A DNA stretch of 64,000 nt from Viridothelium virens. Lineage: Eukaryota > Ascomycota > Dothideomycetes > Trypetheliales > Trypetheliaceae. Position 1 is the stretch's first letter; every line of letters begins with the position of its first letter. This document shows, piece after piece, positions 47,518 to 57,838 of the stretch. The notes beneath the pieces are model-generated. The model did not search any database. It was not told where the DNA came from and saw only the letters and a list, made by a program, of their open reading frames with translations. The stretch is taken from positions 1-64,000 of the forward strand of contig ML991865.1 in the NCBI GenBank assembly GCA_010094025.1. Reading direction: 5' to 3'. Position numbers and translations under genes: made by a program.

Positions 47518-49664
47518 TCAGACCGCCTCAATGGGGATGAAGTCCCTAAACAGTATCACCAAATCATCTTGCCTGCCTAACTGTGTCAGTAACGTCTCTT
47601 CCACATCCGACCACCGCCTCAGTGCCATCCGTTCATGCTCAGTCAGAAACCTATCCTCCTTACCCTGAACATCCGTCCGCTCCGCCTTATCAAGGACCTC
47701 CTTAATCCTCTCTCTTTCGAATTTGGCCCTCTGGAGCAACCTCGCCATGGCCTGATACGTATCATTGAGAAGCATCGATCGACAGCGATCCTGATCAAAA
47801 AACCATAGAAATATTGTCCTACTCGGCTGTCGAGCATTATCTTTTGGCACCTCCTGCACCTCCAGAAAACCTGCTTCCTGTAGCCGCGTGAGGATGGTCC
47901 GGACGTGCTTTTCACGGAAGAAGCCAAATTTCGAGACCTGTTTCTCATCAAGCTTGCCCTTGCTGTGCAGTACGCGGATCACGCGCGCTGCTTCCCGTCC
48001 AAATCGAGCCGTGACGGTGTTTTCGATCTGGGTTTGGATGAGATATTTAGTAATGGAGTTGAAATCGACAGACCATTCGCCGCCCCCACGAGTACTGAGC
48101 CAGTGAATAAAATGACGGGGATCTTCACGTAAGATACCCATATGTTGGCGGACGAGTCGCTCGCATTCACCTCCGAATACCGTGCTAACGTGGTTCCCAT
48201 TAACACGGGAACTATGACTCTGAGGGACACGGATATCGTCATCATCGTCAAGGTCGGCAATGGGAGAGGTCTGTCGTCGACTTCCATTTTCTATATCATG
48301 CGCATTAGAGACATATCCCAAACCTGCTTTCAGATCGACACTAGGATCCAATGCTGCCTCTACTTCATAGGATGTAACCGATGGAGTCATATGTTCCTCA
48401 TCATCACACTCATCACCCTCTTCTTCAGATAGATCGGCGTCCTGAGCTGCCCCAAATCGGTCATAGCATCGAGGAATATGATTTTCCAGGCAGCGGAGTG
48501 TAGTTCCATAAACTTTGGCAGTGGTTTCTCCAAGATATCTTTCACAGAGGCTGCTTAGCTGCTCATTACGAAACACGACATTGAACTTTTCGTAGTTGAC
48601 ACGGAGAATGGGCCCCTTGTCGTCATCGAGATGGCCTACATAGCCATTTAACTCGTTTTTCCCATTCGTCAAAGTCCCTCCTGGGTTCGGACGTTTGTTT
48701 GGAGAGTCTCTTTCGGATCGCTTCCTCTTAAGACTGTCCAATGTGCTCTCTAGAGACGACGTTCCTCCGTTACCATCTCTCAATTTCTTCTTCTGTCGGA
48801 TTAAAGCACTTGCATATTTTGCCGTTGCTTTTCTACCCTTCACACCATCCGGGAATTCTTTACTCTGTACTTCAACCACTGCTTCGTTGTGAAGATCCGC
48901 ATCCGGTTTGAAATGGTTAGACCCAACTAGAGTAATGAATTCCTTGCTCAAGAGATTCTTCAATTCCTCATGAATATGCGCGACGGACTGGATCTGCCCC
49001 GAGGCTTGATCTCTTTGATCCCCGAGATTGCCGTAACGATGTCCGCGATCGCCATTCGTCCCAGCTGTCCCATTGACAAGATGCACATCTGCATTGACCA
49101 TGCTCGGGTTCTTATTGAACAACCTTTCATAAGCGGATACTAGATCTCCAACTTTGCAGTGGCCCATCTCTAACAGGTTCGAAACTAAGATCCCAGCAGT
49201 TTTTCCGCATCGCTCCTCTACGATCTTGACAATTTTTCCGGATTGGACTAGCGCATAAGCTTGGTACCAGTCCGACTCGTAGTAGGTGTATCCATCCTCG
49301 TCTGTGCACCAAAGACATAGGTGTTGCTGAATAAGTACAGCCAGGGCGTTCCGCAAGTTTCGAAGAGGAAGACGGGTCTCAGTACGCAGGGTAGGTAGAG
49401 AAGCCCTGCCTAGGCGCATGAGTATAGAGAAGACTTGCTGTACTGTATCAGTTTCTAGAGTTCAGGATAGGATAGGGTAAAGGAGGAGCAAAGCCGGATT
49501 TCGAGCTTCAGAATTTGACGGTTGAATAACTTACAGACGTAAGCCCCCCATACAGATCATCGACAAGCGTAGTGCATAATTCATTCAAGTTCTAGTGTCT
49601 TCTCAGCCAAGTTCAGAACCGGGGAAGCCCCGCTATGAAGCTGGGAGGAACTTACCTGTGCCAT
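47518..49664 (-). CDS. rpc82: RNA polymerase III subunit Rpc82 (C82/RPC3)
   Basis: Predicted 661-aa protein in three exons: 49664-49656 (9 nt, MAQ), 49591-49535 and 49437-47518. Joined start reads MAQNLNELCTTLVDDLYGGL, then TSQVFSILMRLGRASLPTL, the first winged helix of this family. Further winged-helix and linker segments follow: LRNALAVLIQQHLCLWCTDE, INYEKFNVVFRNEQL-like sequence (here VNYEKFNVVFRNEQLSSLCE), and SKGKLDEKQVSKFGFFREKH with VRTILTRLQEAGFLEVQEVP. A polar, acidic insert (about residues 330-400) separates domains. Rpc82 is part of the Pol III subcomplex with Rpc34 and Rpc31 that acts in promoter opening at tRNA and 5S genes. It is divergent from QCR2 across 372 bp. Confidence 0.93.
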
Positions 49665-50036
49665 GATCTGTGCAATAGATGTTCGGTACTACCTCGATTC
49701 CGGTGACGATTGGGGCGGCGAGGACATGTTCAATTCTGAGCGCGAATAATAAGAAGAAACCGCAGCTCATGAAGATTGAGTGAAATGCGCAAATGGTTGT
49801 GACAGCCCCACCGCCCACCAGCGGTAAGCATACCCAGCGTGCCAGAGTAACCCTACCACTCCTTGATACTTTTGCTCATTGCCTGAGTCAGTCCTCCGCT
49901 GCCAACCTTTTCGTCCTCTATCTAAGCTGAAAACGCCCAGAACTTGCACCTTGTCGTCCTAGCTGTGAGCTTTTCTACAGTGTGAGACCTTCTTCAATTG
50001 ACCTTCATCCAGCGGCTGTCGTCATTCGCTGTCGCC
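49665..50036. promoter_or_regulatory. Divergent promoter region of RPC82 and QCR2
   Basis: This 372-bp spacer separates two housekeeping genes. Nothing coding is seen; the QCR2-proximal 60 bp is moderately C/T-rich. Confidence 0.45.
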
Positions 50037-51546
50037 ATGCTAACCTCTCCCTCTCTCGGTCGGCACGCCCAGCGGACCTTACGGCACCAAGGCTTGCTCA
50101 ATGTCGCTCAGAGGAGAGGTCTCGCAGCACCAGCCTCTGGCTCCTTCCAATACCAGACGGGTGATAGCAATGGTGTCAAGTTCGCAAGCAGAGACCTTGC
50201 TGGTCCCACAACCACACTCGGGCTTGTCTCAAGAGCTGGCACAAGATATCAACCTTTTCCAGGGCTCACAGAGGGGCTTGAGAGATTTGCTTTCCGAGTT
50301 CGTTCCTGAGGAAATCACTTATCGAGGAAGCTATCATCTTGCTAACTCAAACTGTTAAGACTACAGATAGACGGTCTACCCTCCGTATCACTCGCGAGAT
50401 CGAGCTTCTTGGCGCTGAGCAGTATACGGAGCACACCCGGGAATCCTTAATCATTGGCGCCAAATTCCTCCGCGATGATCTGCCCTACTTTGTCGAACTC
50501 TTCGCCGAAATCGCGACCCAAACCCAATATCCAGGCTACTTGTTTCACGAAGAGATCGAATCCATTATAGAAATGTCGAAAAAGAAGCATCTTGCCGACA
50601 CTGCCGCCATGGCTTTGAATTCTGCACATGCTCTTGCCTTCCATCGCGGATTGGGTGCGCCGCTGACACCGGCTTCGAACGTACCGGTGAACAAGTACTT
50701 GAGCTCAGAATCGATTCATGAATTTTCACGCGACGCATATTCCAAGGCCAATCTCGCTATTGTCGCCAATGGAGCTGAACATGGGGAACTTACCAAATGG
50801 GTCAATGAATTCTTTAGCGATGCAGCGCTGCCACAAGGGACACCTCTCAAGAGTGAGCAAAGCAAGTATCATGGCGGTGAAGAGCGGATTTCCCATGCCA
50901 GCCCAAAGAACTCGGTGGTGCTCGCATTTCCAGGCAGTTCTTCATATACCGGTGGTTTCTACAAGCCGGAAGTTGCGGTGCTCACCACACTTCTGGGTGG
51001 CCAAACCAGCATCAAATGGAGCCCAGGGTTTTCTCTACTCTCCAAAGCTACCGCCAATTTCCCTACCGCGAACGTTCAGACGAAGAGCGCGATCTATTCG
51101 GATGCTGGGTTGTTATACGTCCTGATCACTGGCTCATCGGGAGACGTGGCGGGCGCAGCAAATGAAGCAGTGAAAGCAATCAAGGGCATCGCGGAAGGTG
51201 GTCAGATCGGTCAAGAACTTTTTGCCAAGGCCAAGGCACTGGCTAAATTCAGGGAGTTGGAACATGGGCAAAATATCAAGGCAGGTATCCAATTGACTGG
51301 TGCTGGACTTACGCAGCAAGGAAAGCCGTATCAACTGGACGAAACTGCAAAGGCGATTGATGGCGTTACTGAGGGACAAGTGAAGAAGGTAAGCATCAAT
51401 CACCGTGATGTTGCATCAAGTGTTCTCTGTACATTGCTGAATTTGTTTAGGCTGCAAAAGAGATACTGGACTACAAAGCGTCGGTGTCCGCAGTCGGAGA
51501 CTTACACGTGCTACCATTTGCCGATGAGCTTGGGTTGAAAGTTTAA
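50037..51546 (+). CDS. qcr2: Cytochrome bc1 complex core subunit 2 (Qcr2)
   Basis: Predicted 461-aa protein in three exons: 50037-50297, 50360-51388 and 51451-51546. The Arg-rich N-terminus MLTSPSLGRHAQRTLRHQGL is a mitochondrial presequence. GVKFASRDLAGPTTTLGLVS and SRAGTRYQPFPGLTEGLERF are typical of the M16-fold core proteins; the zinc motif HxxEH is absent, as in Qcr2. Further blocks are RRSTLRITREIELLGAEQYT and FAKAKALAKFRELEHGQNIK. The last exon ends DLHVLPFADELGLKV. It is a matrix-facing structural core of complex III. The first intron (50298-50359) uses a weak GTTCGT donor and an AAG acceptor, chosen because only this joint gives FAFR-TTDRRSTL in frame. Confidence 0.95.
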
Positions 51547-53980
51547 AAAGATCGAGATGCAGCATGGCATGCTCTTGTAAGATTATCATGTGATCGCTGA
51601 TACATATTCCCATATAGATGTTCAGTCCACTTCTAGTACTTTTGTTGAGTATCATGCTCACAGAACTCATTCTACCTCCCAAGTCAGACGTGAGATCAAC
51701 CTTTAATCGCAGTCGAAGAATTCACTATCAGTCCCTGACAATAAGATTGGTACTCTCCGAATGGCAGTATCCCTCGCAGAATAAGATCACCCTTTCGAAA
51801 GGCTTTAGACCTACTGTCCGAGTATATACATAACTTTAGATGCCACACGGCGCTTCTTTCATTCATCTAGCCCATGCCGGGGAAGCGAGGCTTATCTTAC
51901 GTTGTGAAGCCCATCCAAATTCACGATATAATACAGACCCATCTATCCCTGGAAAATTGTTGACCCTGGAAAAGCATAGAAGGCAACCATCAGGTGGTTC
52001 CGTTCCTAATCGAAGCATTGCCCCTGAAAAGGTAAGGCCTCTGCGCTTGCTTGTGTCTAGTGCTCCGGTGCAACGGCGCATTTGGATTTGAAGAAAGAAG
52101 TTTCGAGGTCGATTCATTGCTATAACGGCAAAATCGATGCTGTCTAATAACGGCAGATCATTTACGTGAGTCCGATCATCAGGAGATGTTCTCTTCTAGA
52201 AGAAACTATGCCCTTCATCATGTCAAATTCTAAAGAGCTCCTTGCGCAGTGGAGCCTCACTACATGGCGTTTAGGAGTTGACATAACCGGTAATCGCTAA
52301 GAAGAGAATCTCCTCACTTGCAGTTCCGCATCGAGAGCTGATCTAGAGCGGGTTTTCTCTCCAATATGTGACAAGCGCTGTTAACGTCTTGAATAGATTG
52401 ATCTCGACATTGGCAACACTGAAAGAATTACTAGGACTTCGACAATGGTAAGGGACCTCGGACCAGAGGGATAGAGTCAACGGTGGGTACGCAACTAGCA
52501 TGAAGGCAATCATCTCCGCTGTTCATAAAAATAAGCGGCACAATATGAGCCCTACGAGGAGAGCCTCCAGTCCATATCTTACCGCTGGCAGTCTCATTCC
52601 TCCGTCCAACAAAGACTTACGCTACGTTACGATTGTTAATACACATGCTGCACAGGAATATACGGATGCATTTCAGTCCAGCGAGGACGAGCGCGCGAAC
52701 GTAAGAACGACTGATGCCTAATATTGTCATGCGAAAAAAATGTCCACTCGCTAGTACGGGAAATTTGCTGGGGCTTGCATGGATACTTTTGTCCTAGTAC
52801 TGTATGACGATGATTGCATCAAAGGGTTCATTGGTTTTCTCACGGCGGCTGGAGTCTTGACCACTGTAAGAAAATCTATCACGTCTTCCGCCGATTTCCT
52901 AGTATGTACTCATGTCATTTGGCAGTACTGACTCATTTGATCGGGACAACTAATGTGGTTGATGATCATCCTCAATGTGTCAGCCAGAAGTGGTGATTGC
53001 ATACCTCTCTTCCGAAAATGCAGGATTTGGTTAAGCGCTCTCAGTGATTGTCCATTGCAGGCGGCAGACCAAATAGGATCTGCCAGTGATCTACTCAGCT
53101 TTGCTTGGTGGAGTTCAGGGTCCATACATGAGGAGAGAAGGTTGGGATAGTCTTTGCTGCCGGTCGAGATTTTCCAATTATTTTGTAGTATGGTAGGTCA
53201 CATCTAGCTATTAGCGATTACTGAAAGCGCCGCCGCATCTAAGTCACTCAGGGTAAGTCTTGCGAAATTGTGGGGCTAAGCTATCGAGGTTGTTGCCGGA
53301 AGTCTCACCGATCAACTTCAGCCATTGCGGTCCGAGATCGAAAGTCCATGATGCGCGCCGGTGGAAGATCTCGATCTCGAATACAATCAGCCTCACACCA
53401 ACACGGCATGAGAGTTCTACCTCTTGGCCACAAGTAGTCGTGTGGGCCAAGCAACCTGCCTTGCCTGACTCGGTATTGTTTCCGGGTACTATCGTCCTTT
53501 AGCACCTTTGCGCATTCGGCCTTTTGATGAATGATGAATGACGCGATACGGCACGCAGATGGTAAGCACTAGAGGCTTGATGTAGATCTATCGAAATTTT
53601 GAGCAATCAGGCCAGGCTGGGAGTTCTCTCCGGAAGATAGCCGGCAAGGTCCGGTCTATTAGAGCACATGGTGATTCTGCGATTGACCTCACAATCCAAC
53701 TTTTTGACTTGCGAAAACAACAACCATAGGGATGATACGCGTGATTGAAGAGGTTTTGGTCATCCATCGTAGCAAGCTCTTTACATTAACGCATGGACTA
53801 AGACAGAGTTACAAGTCCAGCACCATTGGAGAAATAAGACACATCTCATCTAACAACGTTTTGCGATTTCCTTTAGCTTGTATGTCAATGTATTATCGCA
53901 CCAGCATAACAGCCATAGGCGATCATAATTACCTCCTTGGTCGACTTGACTTATAAAGCTGTGTTCAGATCAAGCTTGAT
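51547..53980. other. 2.4-kb gene-poor interval
   Basis: Short frames only (for example 73 codons at 52500-52721 and 83 codons at 51840-52091), without recognisable motifs. No transposon hallmarks are seen. It forms one flank of the P450 island. Confidence 0.5.
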
Positions 53981-55591
53981 CTAAATCATTGAGACCTTCA
54001 AATTGATCCCATCTCGGGGCCTCAATACCAATCTCCACATCTTCCAATCCTCTTGGTCTTCAAAAGCAGAGTCGGGCTCGAATTTGTACGTGCTAAGTAA
54101 ACAGCACAAAAAGACCTTCATTTCCATCTCTGCGAACTTTCGGCCAATACAGCTTCGGGGACCATGTAGGAAGGTCATAAAGGAATTTGTGGCATGAGTG
54201 GATGGGAGTTTGTCCCATCGGTCTGGATCAAAGGTATCCGCATCCGGACCCCAATACTCGGGCAGCCGATTAATCGCATTTGCCATAATATAAAGCTTGG
54301 TGCCTTTGGGAATTGGATGATTCGCAAGTGTTGTATCGTGGAGAGCCTCACGAATGGTCAAGGGAATCGGAGGGATGTACCGGAGCGATTCACGGCATAC
54401 GTTACTCAGATATGGCAGCTGATCGACATCAATTTGAGGTAACAATGTGTGAGCTTCCAGGCTATCAACGACGGATGGTAAAGCCTTTTGTATCTCCTGA
54501 CGAAGTCGATCCTGAATATGTTGGTTCTTGGATAGGAGATGAAGAGTCCAGACCACAGCTGCGGCCGTGGTATCATGGCCAGCCCCTAAAAATGTCATGA
54601 CTTGATCCCTGATATTCTCGAAGCTCAAATAACTTTCTCCTTCATCGTCGATATTCTTGTTGGCATGCACAACCAAGGATATGATATCGCGCGCCTCCTT
54701 GTTGTCAGCATGAAGCTTATTGGTGACGATCTCATCGGTTGTCGATCTGATAACACGGCTCGCGCTAGCCATACTACGATTCATCTGCGAGGGAATGATG
54801 CGAAAAATCTGTGACTGCTGAAGAAGGCCTTGAGTGAGTCGAGACCAAAAGTCGAATGCGAAAACAGATGCATACGCCTGACGCAGTGCTGTTGTAGGAT
54901 GTTCCAAAGAGCTCAACTCGTACCCAAAGCCTGCCTCACAAATTACATCCAAGGTCGCGCGATTCATCCAGTCAAGCATCTCGATTGAGGCAATCGTCTG
55001 AGCATGATGGGCAAAGTGCTTTCGACCGAGAAGAGTTGTCATCAAGAGTCCCTTTCGCCAGAAGACAGGAGCGAGTGCACGGATCGAGGATATTGAAAAC
55101 GCTGGTGCCAATGCCTTCCTTTGCTTCATGTGCTCATTGCCGTCAACCAGGAGGACTCCTCTTCCCAGCACACTCGCCATCCACTTCTGAACTCTGACAG
55201 GTTTCGCATAACCGTAACAGTCTCTCACCGTGATTTCCTTGATTGCATCATCGTCGGCGATCGAAAGTCGCTCGCCTCCAAGAGGAAAGAAATACCTGAC
55301 AACAGGTCCATACTTTCGATGCCAATTCCGTTGTGGTACGCCAACTTCAGAATTGATGATTTGGAAAAGATGACCCCACAGTGGGATAGAAGGAACGGTT
55401 GGAATGTGACGCAGAGGAGACTGAAAAAAAGGGTAGATGAATGAGCGATATAGGATCCAGCTTATTAGACCACAAATAAAGCTGATTGCCACGACCCTTG
55501 CGCCTGAAAGAGATCTGAAGCGACACAAGAACAGGGCGATAATTATGCTGGATAACAAGGTGTCTTTCAGTGTGATCTTACGGAGTACCAT
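53981..55591 (-). CDS. Cytochrome P450 monooxygenase
   Basis: Intronless 536-aa protein starting at the ATG at 55591. Two hydrophobic N-terminal segments (TLLSSIIIALFLC and VVAISFICGLISWILY) suggest anchoring in the ER membrane, followed by a proline hinge (HIPTVPSIPLWG). P450 signatures are complete: the I-helix AGHDTT at 337-342, ESLR of the ExxR motif at 401-404, DPDRW, and the heme loop FLHGPRSCIG with ligand Cys481. The C-terminus is intact. The substrate cannot be inferred; the overall pattern (KYGPVVRY, GRGVLLVDGNEHMKQRKALA) is of microsomal P450s of the broad CYP4/CYP52-like type. It stands alone between two gene-poor intervals, with no other biosynthetic genes beside it. Confidence 0.92.
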   Translation of the reverse strand: MVLRKITLKDTLLSSIIIALFLCRFRSLSGARVVAISFICGLISWILYRSFIYPFFQSPLRHIPTVPSIPLWGHLFQIINSEVGVPQRNWHRKYGPVVRYFFPLGGERLSIADDDAIKEITVRDCYGYAKPVRVQKWMASVLGRGVLLVDGNEHMKQRKALAPAFSISSIRALAPVFWRKGLLMTTLLGRKHFAHHAQTIASIEMLDWMNRATLDVICEAGFGYELSSLEHPTTALRQAYASVFAFDFWSRLTQGLLQQSQIFRIIPSQMNRSMASASRVIRSTTDEIVTNKLHADNKEARDIISLVVHANKNIDDEGESYLSFENIRDQVMTFLGAGHDTTAAAVVWTLHLLSKNQHIQDRLRQEIQKALPSVVDSLEAHTLLPQIDVDQLPYLSNVCRESLRYIPPIPLTIREALHDTTLANHPIPKGTKLYIMANAINRLPEYWGPDADTFDPDRWDKLPSTHATNSFMTFLHGPRSCIGRKFAEMEMKVFLCCLLSTYKFEPDSAFEDQEDWKMWRLVLRPRDGINLKVSMI

Positions 55592-57242
55592 CGTCTGGTC
55601 GACAAAGCATCACTGTGAATCCGTAGGAAAGTCTGTAATCCCAGGCAAATAGTGTCCTTGTAGGTGCGACAGACTTTTAGCGACTAGTCAGCAATCGACG
55701 GACACTCGGAAATGCTCGCACCCTCGCGGTACTCGGTGCGCTGATTAAAACGCATCACGCTGATCGGCTAAGGGTTCTGAGGCGTAGCACTATCTCTGAA
55801 CCGCACCTAGCTCCGGCGCAAAGCGAGGTTACCCATCAAAACTCAAAGCAGGACCCATATGTTCCTGCCTGGATCTTTCCCTCAAAGGAGAAGATCTTTC
55901 TCTTGTACACCGTCAAGACGCATCCGATTATTGGAGTAAAATATAGTTTGGATCCCCAAAAAGATTCGCACAAGAACGATGAGAGTTAAACCAATCGTTG
56001 GAAGATCTGTAATCCAGTGTATCGAGGAAATACCTTCACGTCCGGATTTTTCGAATCAATGCTGGTCCAGATGCTCCTGGTAATTCGCGTCAGTCATCGA
56101 ACTCAAAGTGGTGGAGTACTTCACAACCACGTTAGCTCGAATCAAACAATGGTATTGGAAAGCCATGAGCAACAGTAGGAAAGGTAGCTCTGGGGCGTTC
56201 TGGCGCCGTAGAGCACCGGCCTTCACTGAGTTTCGAACAATCGACTCTCTCAATCCAATCGTAGTGAAGAAAAGGCGGACGGCTCTGCACGAATCATGTA
56301 GGAAGGGGTTTCCGTAGCGTGGTTTGCAATGTAGAGGCGCATGAGGATTGTGTTTGAAGATCGGCTGAGGATCGGATTGCAGACGAATGGCGAATTAGAA
56401 ATGACAGATTTGGTGAAACATTTTGCACCAATGGCAAAAGTCCGACAGCGGTATGAAGGCGATCGTGAAGTAGGTGGACTGCCTCGGTACGAGAAGTGGC
56501 TTAAGCCTTCGAACTATTGGTCCCACATACCTTTTTAGCTGTCGGACTTTGTCTCGCTAATATTACTGGTCGGCGAAAAAGACATTATTCCAGGTCAAGG
56601 TGGAAGACACAAAGCTCTGCCACCGAATTGCCCATATCGGTTGTTATTTGAATGAATAAGTAAGAGGTGAAATGCTACTGGACTATGATTGGAACGGATC
56701 AGTGACAAGATGTTATTTCCGAGAAACCAATAAGAAAGGCTTCTTGCAGTCACAAAGAACAGCAAAATGGAATTCACATGGAAAGTGAAATGGAAAAGTT
56801 TCAAGCCCTTTACTCTACCGAAGTCGTTAGATGAAGAAGATTGTAACGGAGAAACCAAACTCGTTAAGGATTCCAGGCCACAGCTTCAATGTCATGCTGT
56901 ATGGTAGTGCAGATGATGCGTGTTGTCTGAAGCATATGGGATGCTGATAACATCAGACCTGAGTGCGATGCACTTGGAGAGGTGAATCGGAAAAAGCTGG
57001 AGCCAGCTTAGCGTGCCTGGACGGTCTGAAGCTGTGTATGGAGTAAGCACAGATTGCTCGCTGGTGATAACTACAAAATGTCATTCTGACTCTTGCCGCC
57101 CAAGTTTTGTCCCGGGCCGGTCCGAAGCTCGAGCAGGAATCTGGATCTCCCTCTCGTTCCTCGACAAGTCAACAATAAGGTAAACCTACACCTCGCTTGT
57201 CTTCCTGCATATTCCATAGCTCCTCGGAACGACTTCTTAACG
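55592..57242. other. 1.65-kb interval upstream of the P450
   Basis: This holds the presumed P450 promoter and the ATP15 promoter. Open frames of 65-87 codons (56108-56317, 56341-56538, 56595-56858) are not recognisable. Confidence 0.5.
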
Positions 57243-57579
57243 ATGGCTTTTGCCTGGAAAGCTGCAGGCATTACGTATGGATCACTGATCTTCGATCAAT
57301 GGCGGGAGCTTATGGAACGCAGATACAACAGATACCTCGCCGTCGCATCCCGCGCCGTCCGCCGTTCACTCAAAGAGGACAAGCGATTGCAAGCAGAGCG
57401 CAGAGGAGAGATGGATCTGAGATTCGCCAAGTGGGAGGTAAGCTTTCACAGTAAAGATGCAATGGAGTGGTGGGGAACTGATGAATCTCCTATAGAGCGG
57501 TCGGCAGGGGGAGAACAAGAGTCTGGCAAGCGCAAACGAAGCGGCAATGGCTGAAGCAGCAAGCGGAGGACAACAATAG
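57243..57579 (+). CDS. atp15: Mitochondrial ATP synthase epsilon subunit (Atp15)
   Basis: Small 76-aa protein in three exons: 57243-57274, 57323-57437 and 57496-57579 (introns 48 and 58 bp). Joined start MAFAWKAAGITYNRYLAVAS, then RAVRRSLKEDKRLQAERRGE and MDLRFAKWESGRQGENKSLA, is the characteristic fungal Atp15 sequence, ending in an Ala-rich tail. It is the small central-stalk subunit of F1 (mitochondrial epsilon) that binds gamma and delta. Because the introns are stop-free in places, a longer continuous frame hides the gene; splicing is needed to recover it. MAK10 follows in the same direction 259 bp downstream. Confidence 0.95.
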
Positions 57580-57838
57580 CGGAAGATGTGAGCACGGATA
57601 TGGGTTGTCAATGTTGAAGCATGGTGGTGGCCGTGGAGGCAACATGTACATTTTCTAGCAAATGATCGAGGCCGGCCTTTTTGCCCGTATTCAAGTGGGC
57701 TTGCCAAGCTCCAACAAGTGCCATCACTTTACATTCTCAGTTCCTCCACTTCCTCAGAAGATAATGGTGAAGCATTCCTGTAATGTCTTATTCGGTTGAT
57801 AGGAATGATTTAGCCGAAGGTCGGTAGATCGGCGCAAC

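Noticed and set aside
51840-52091. 83-codon open frame on the plus strand, with a similar antisense frame
   Set aside because: Both strands are open over the same bases with no motif on either; probably chance.
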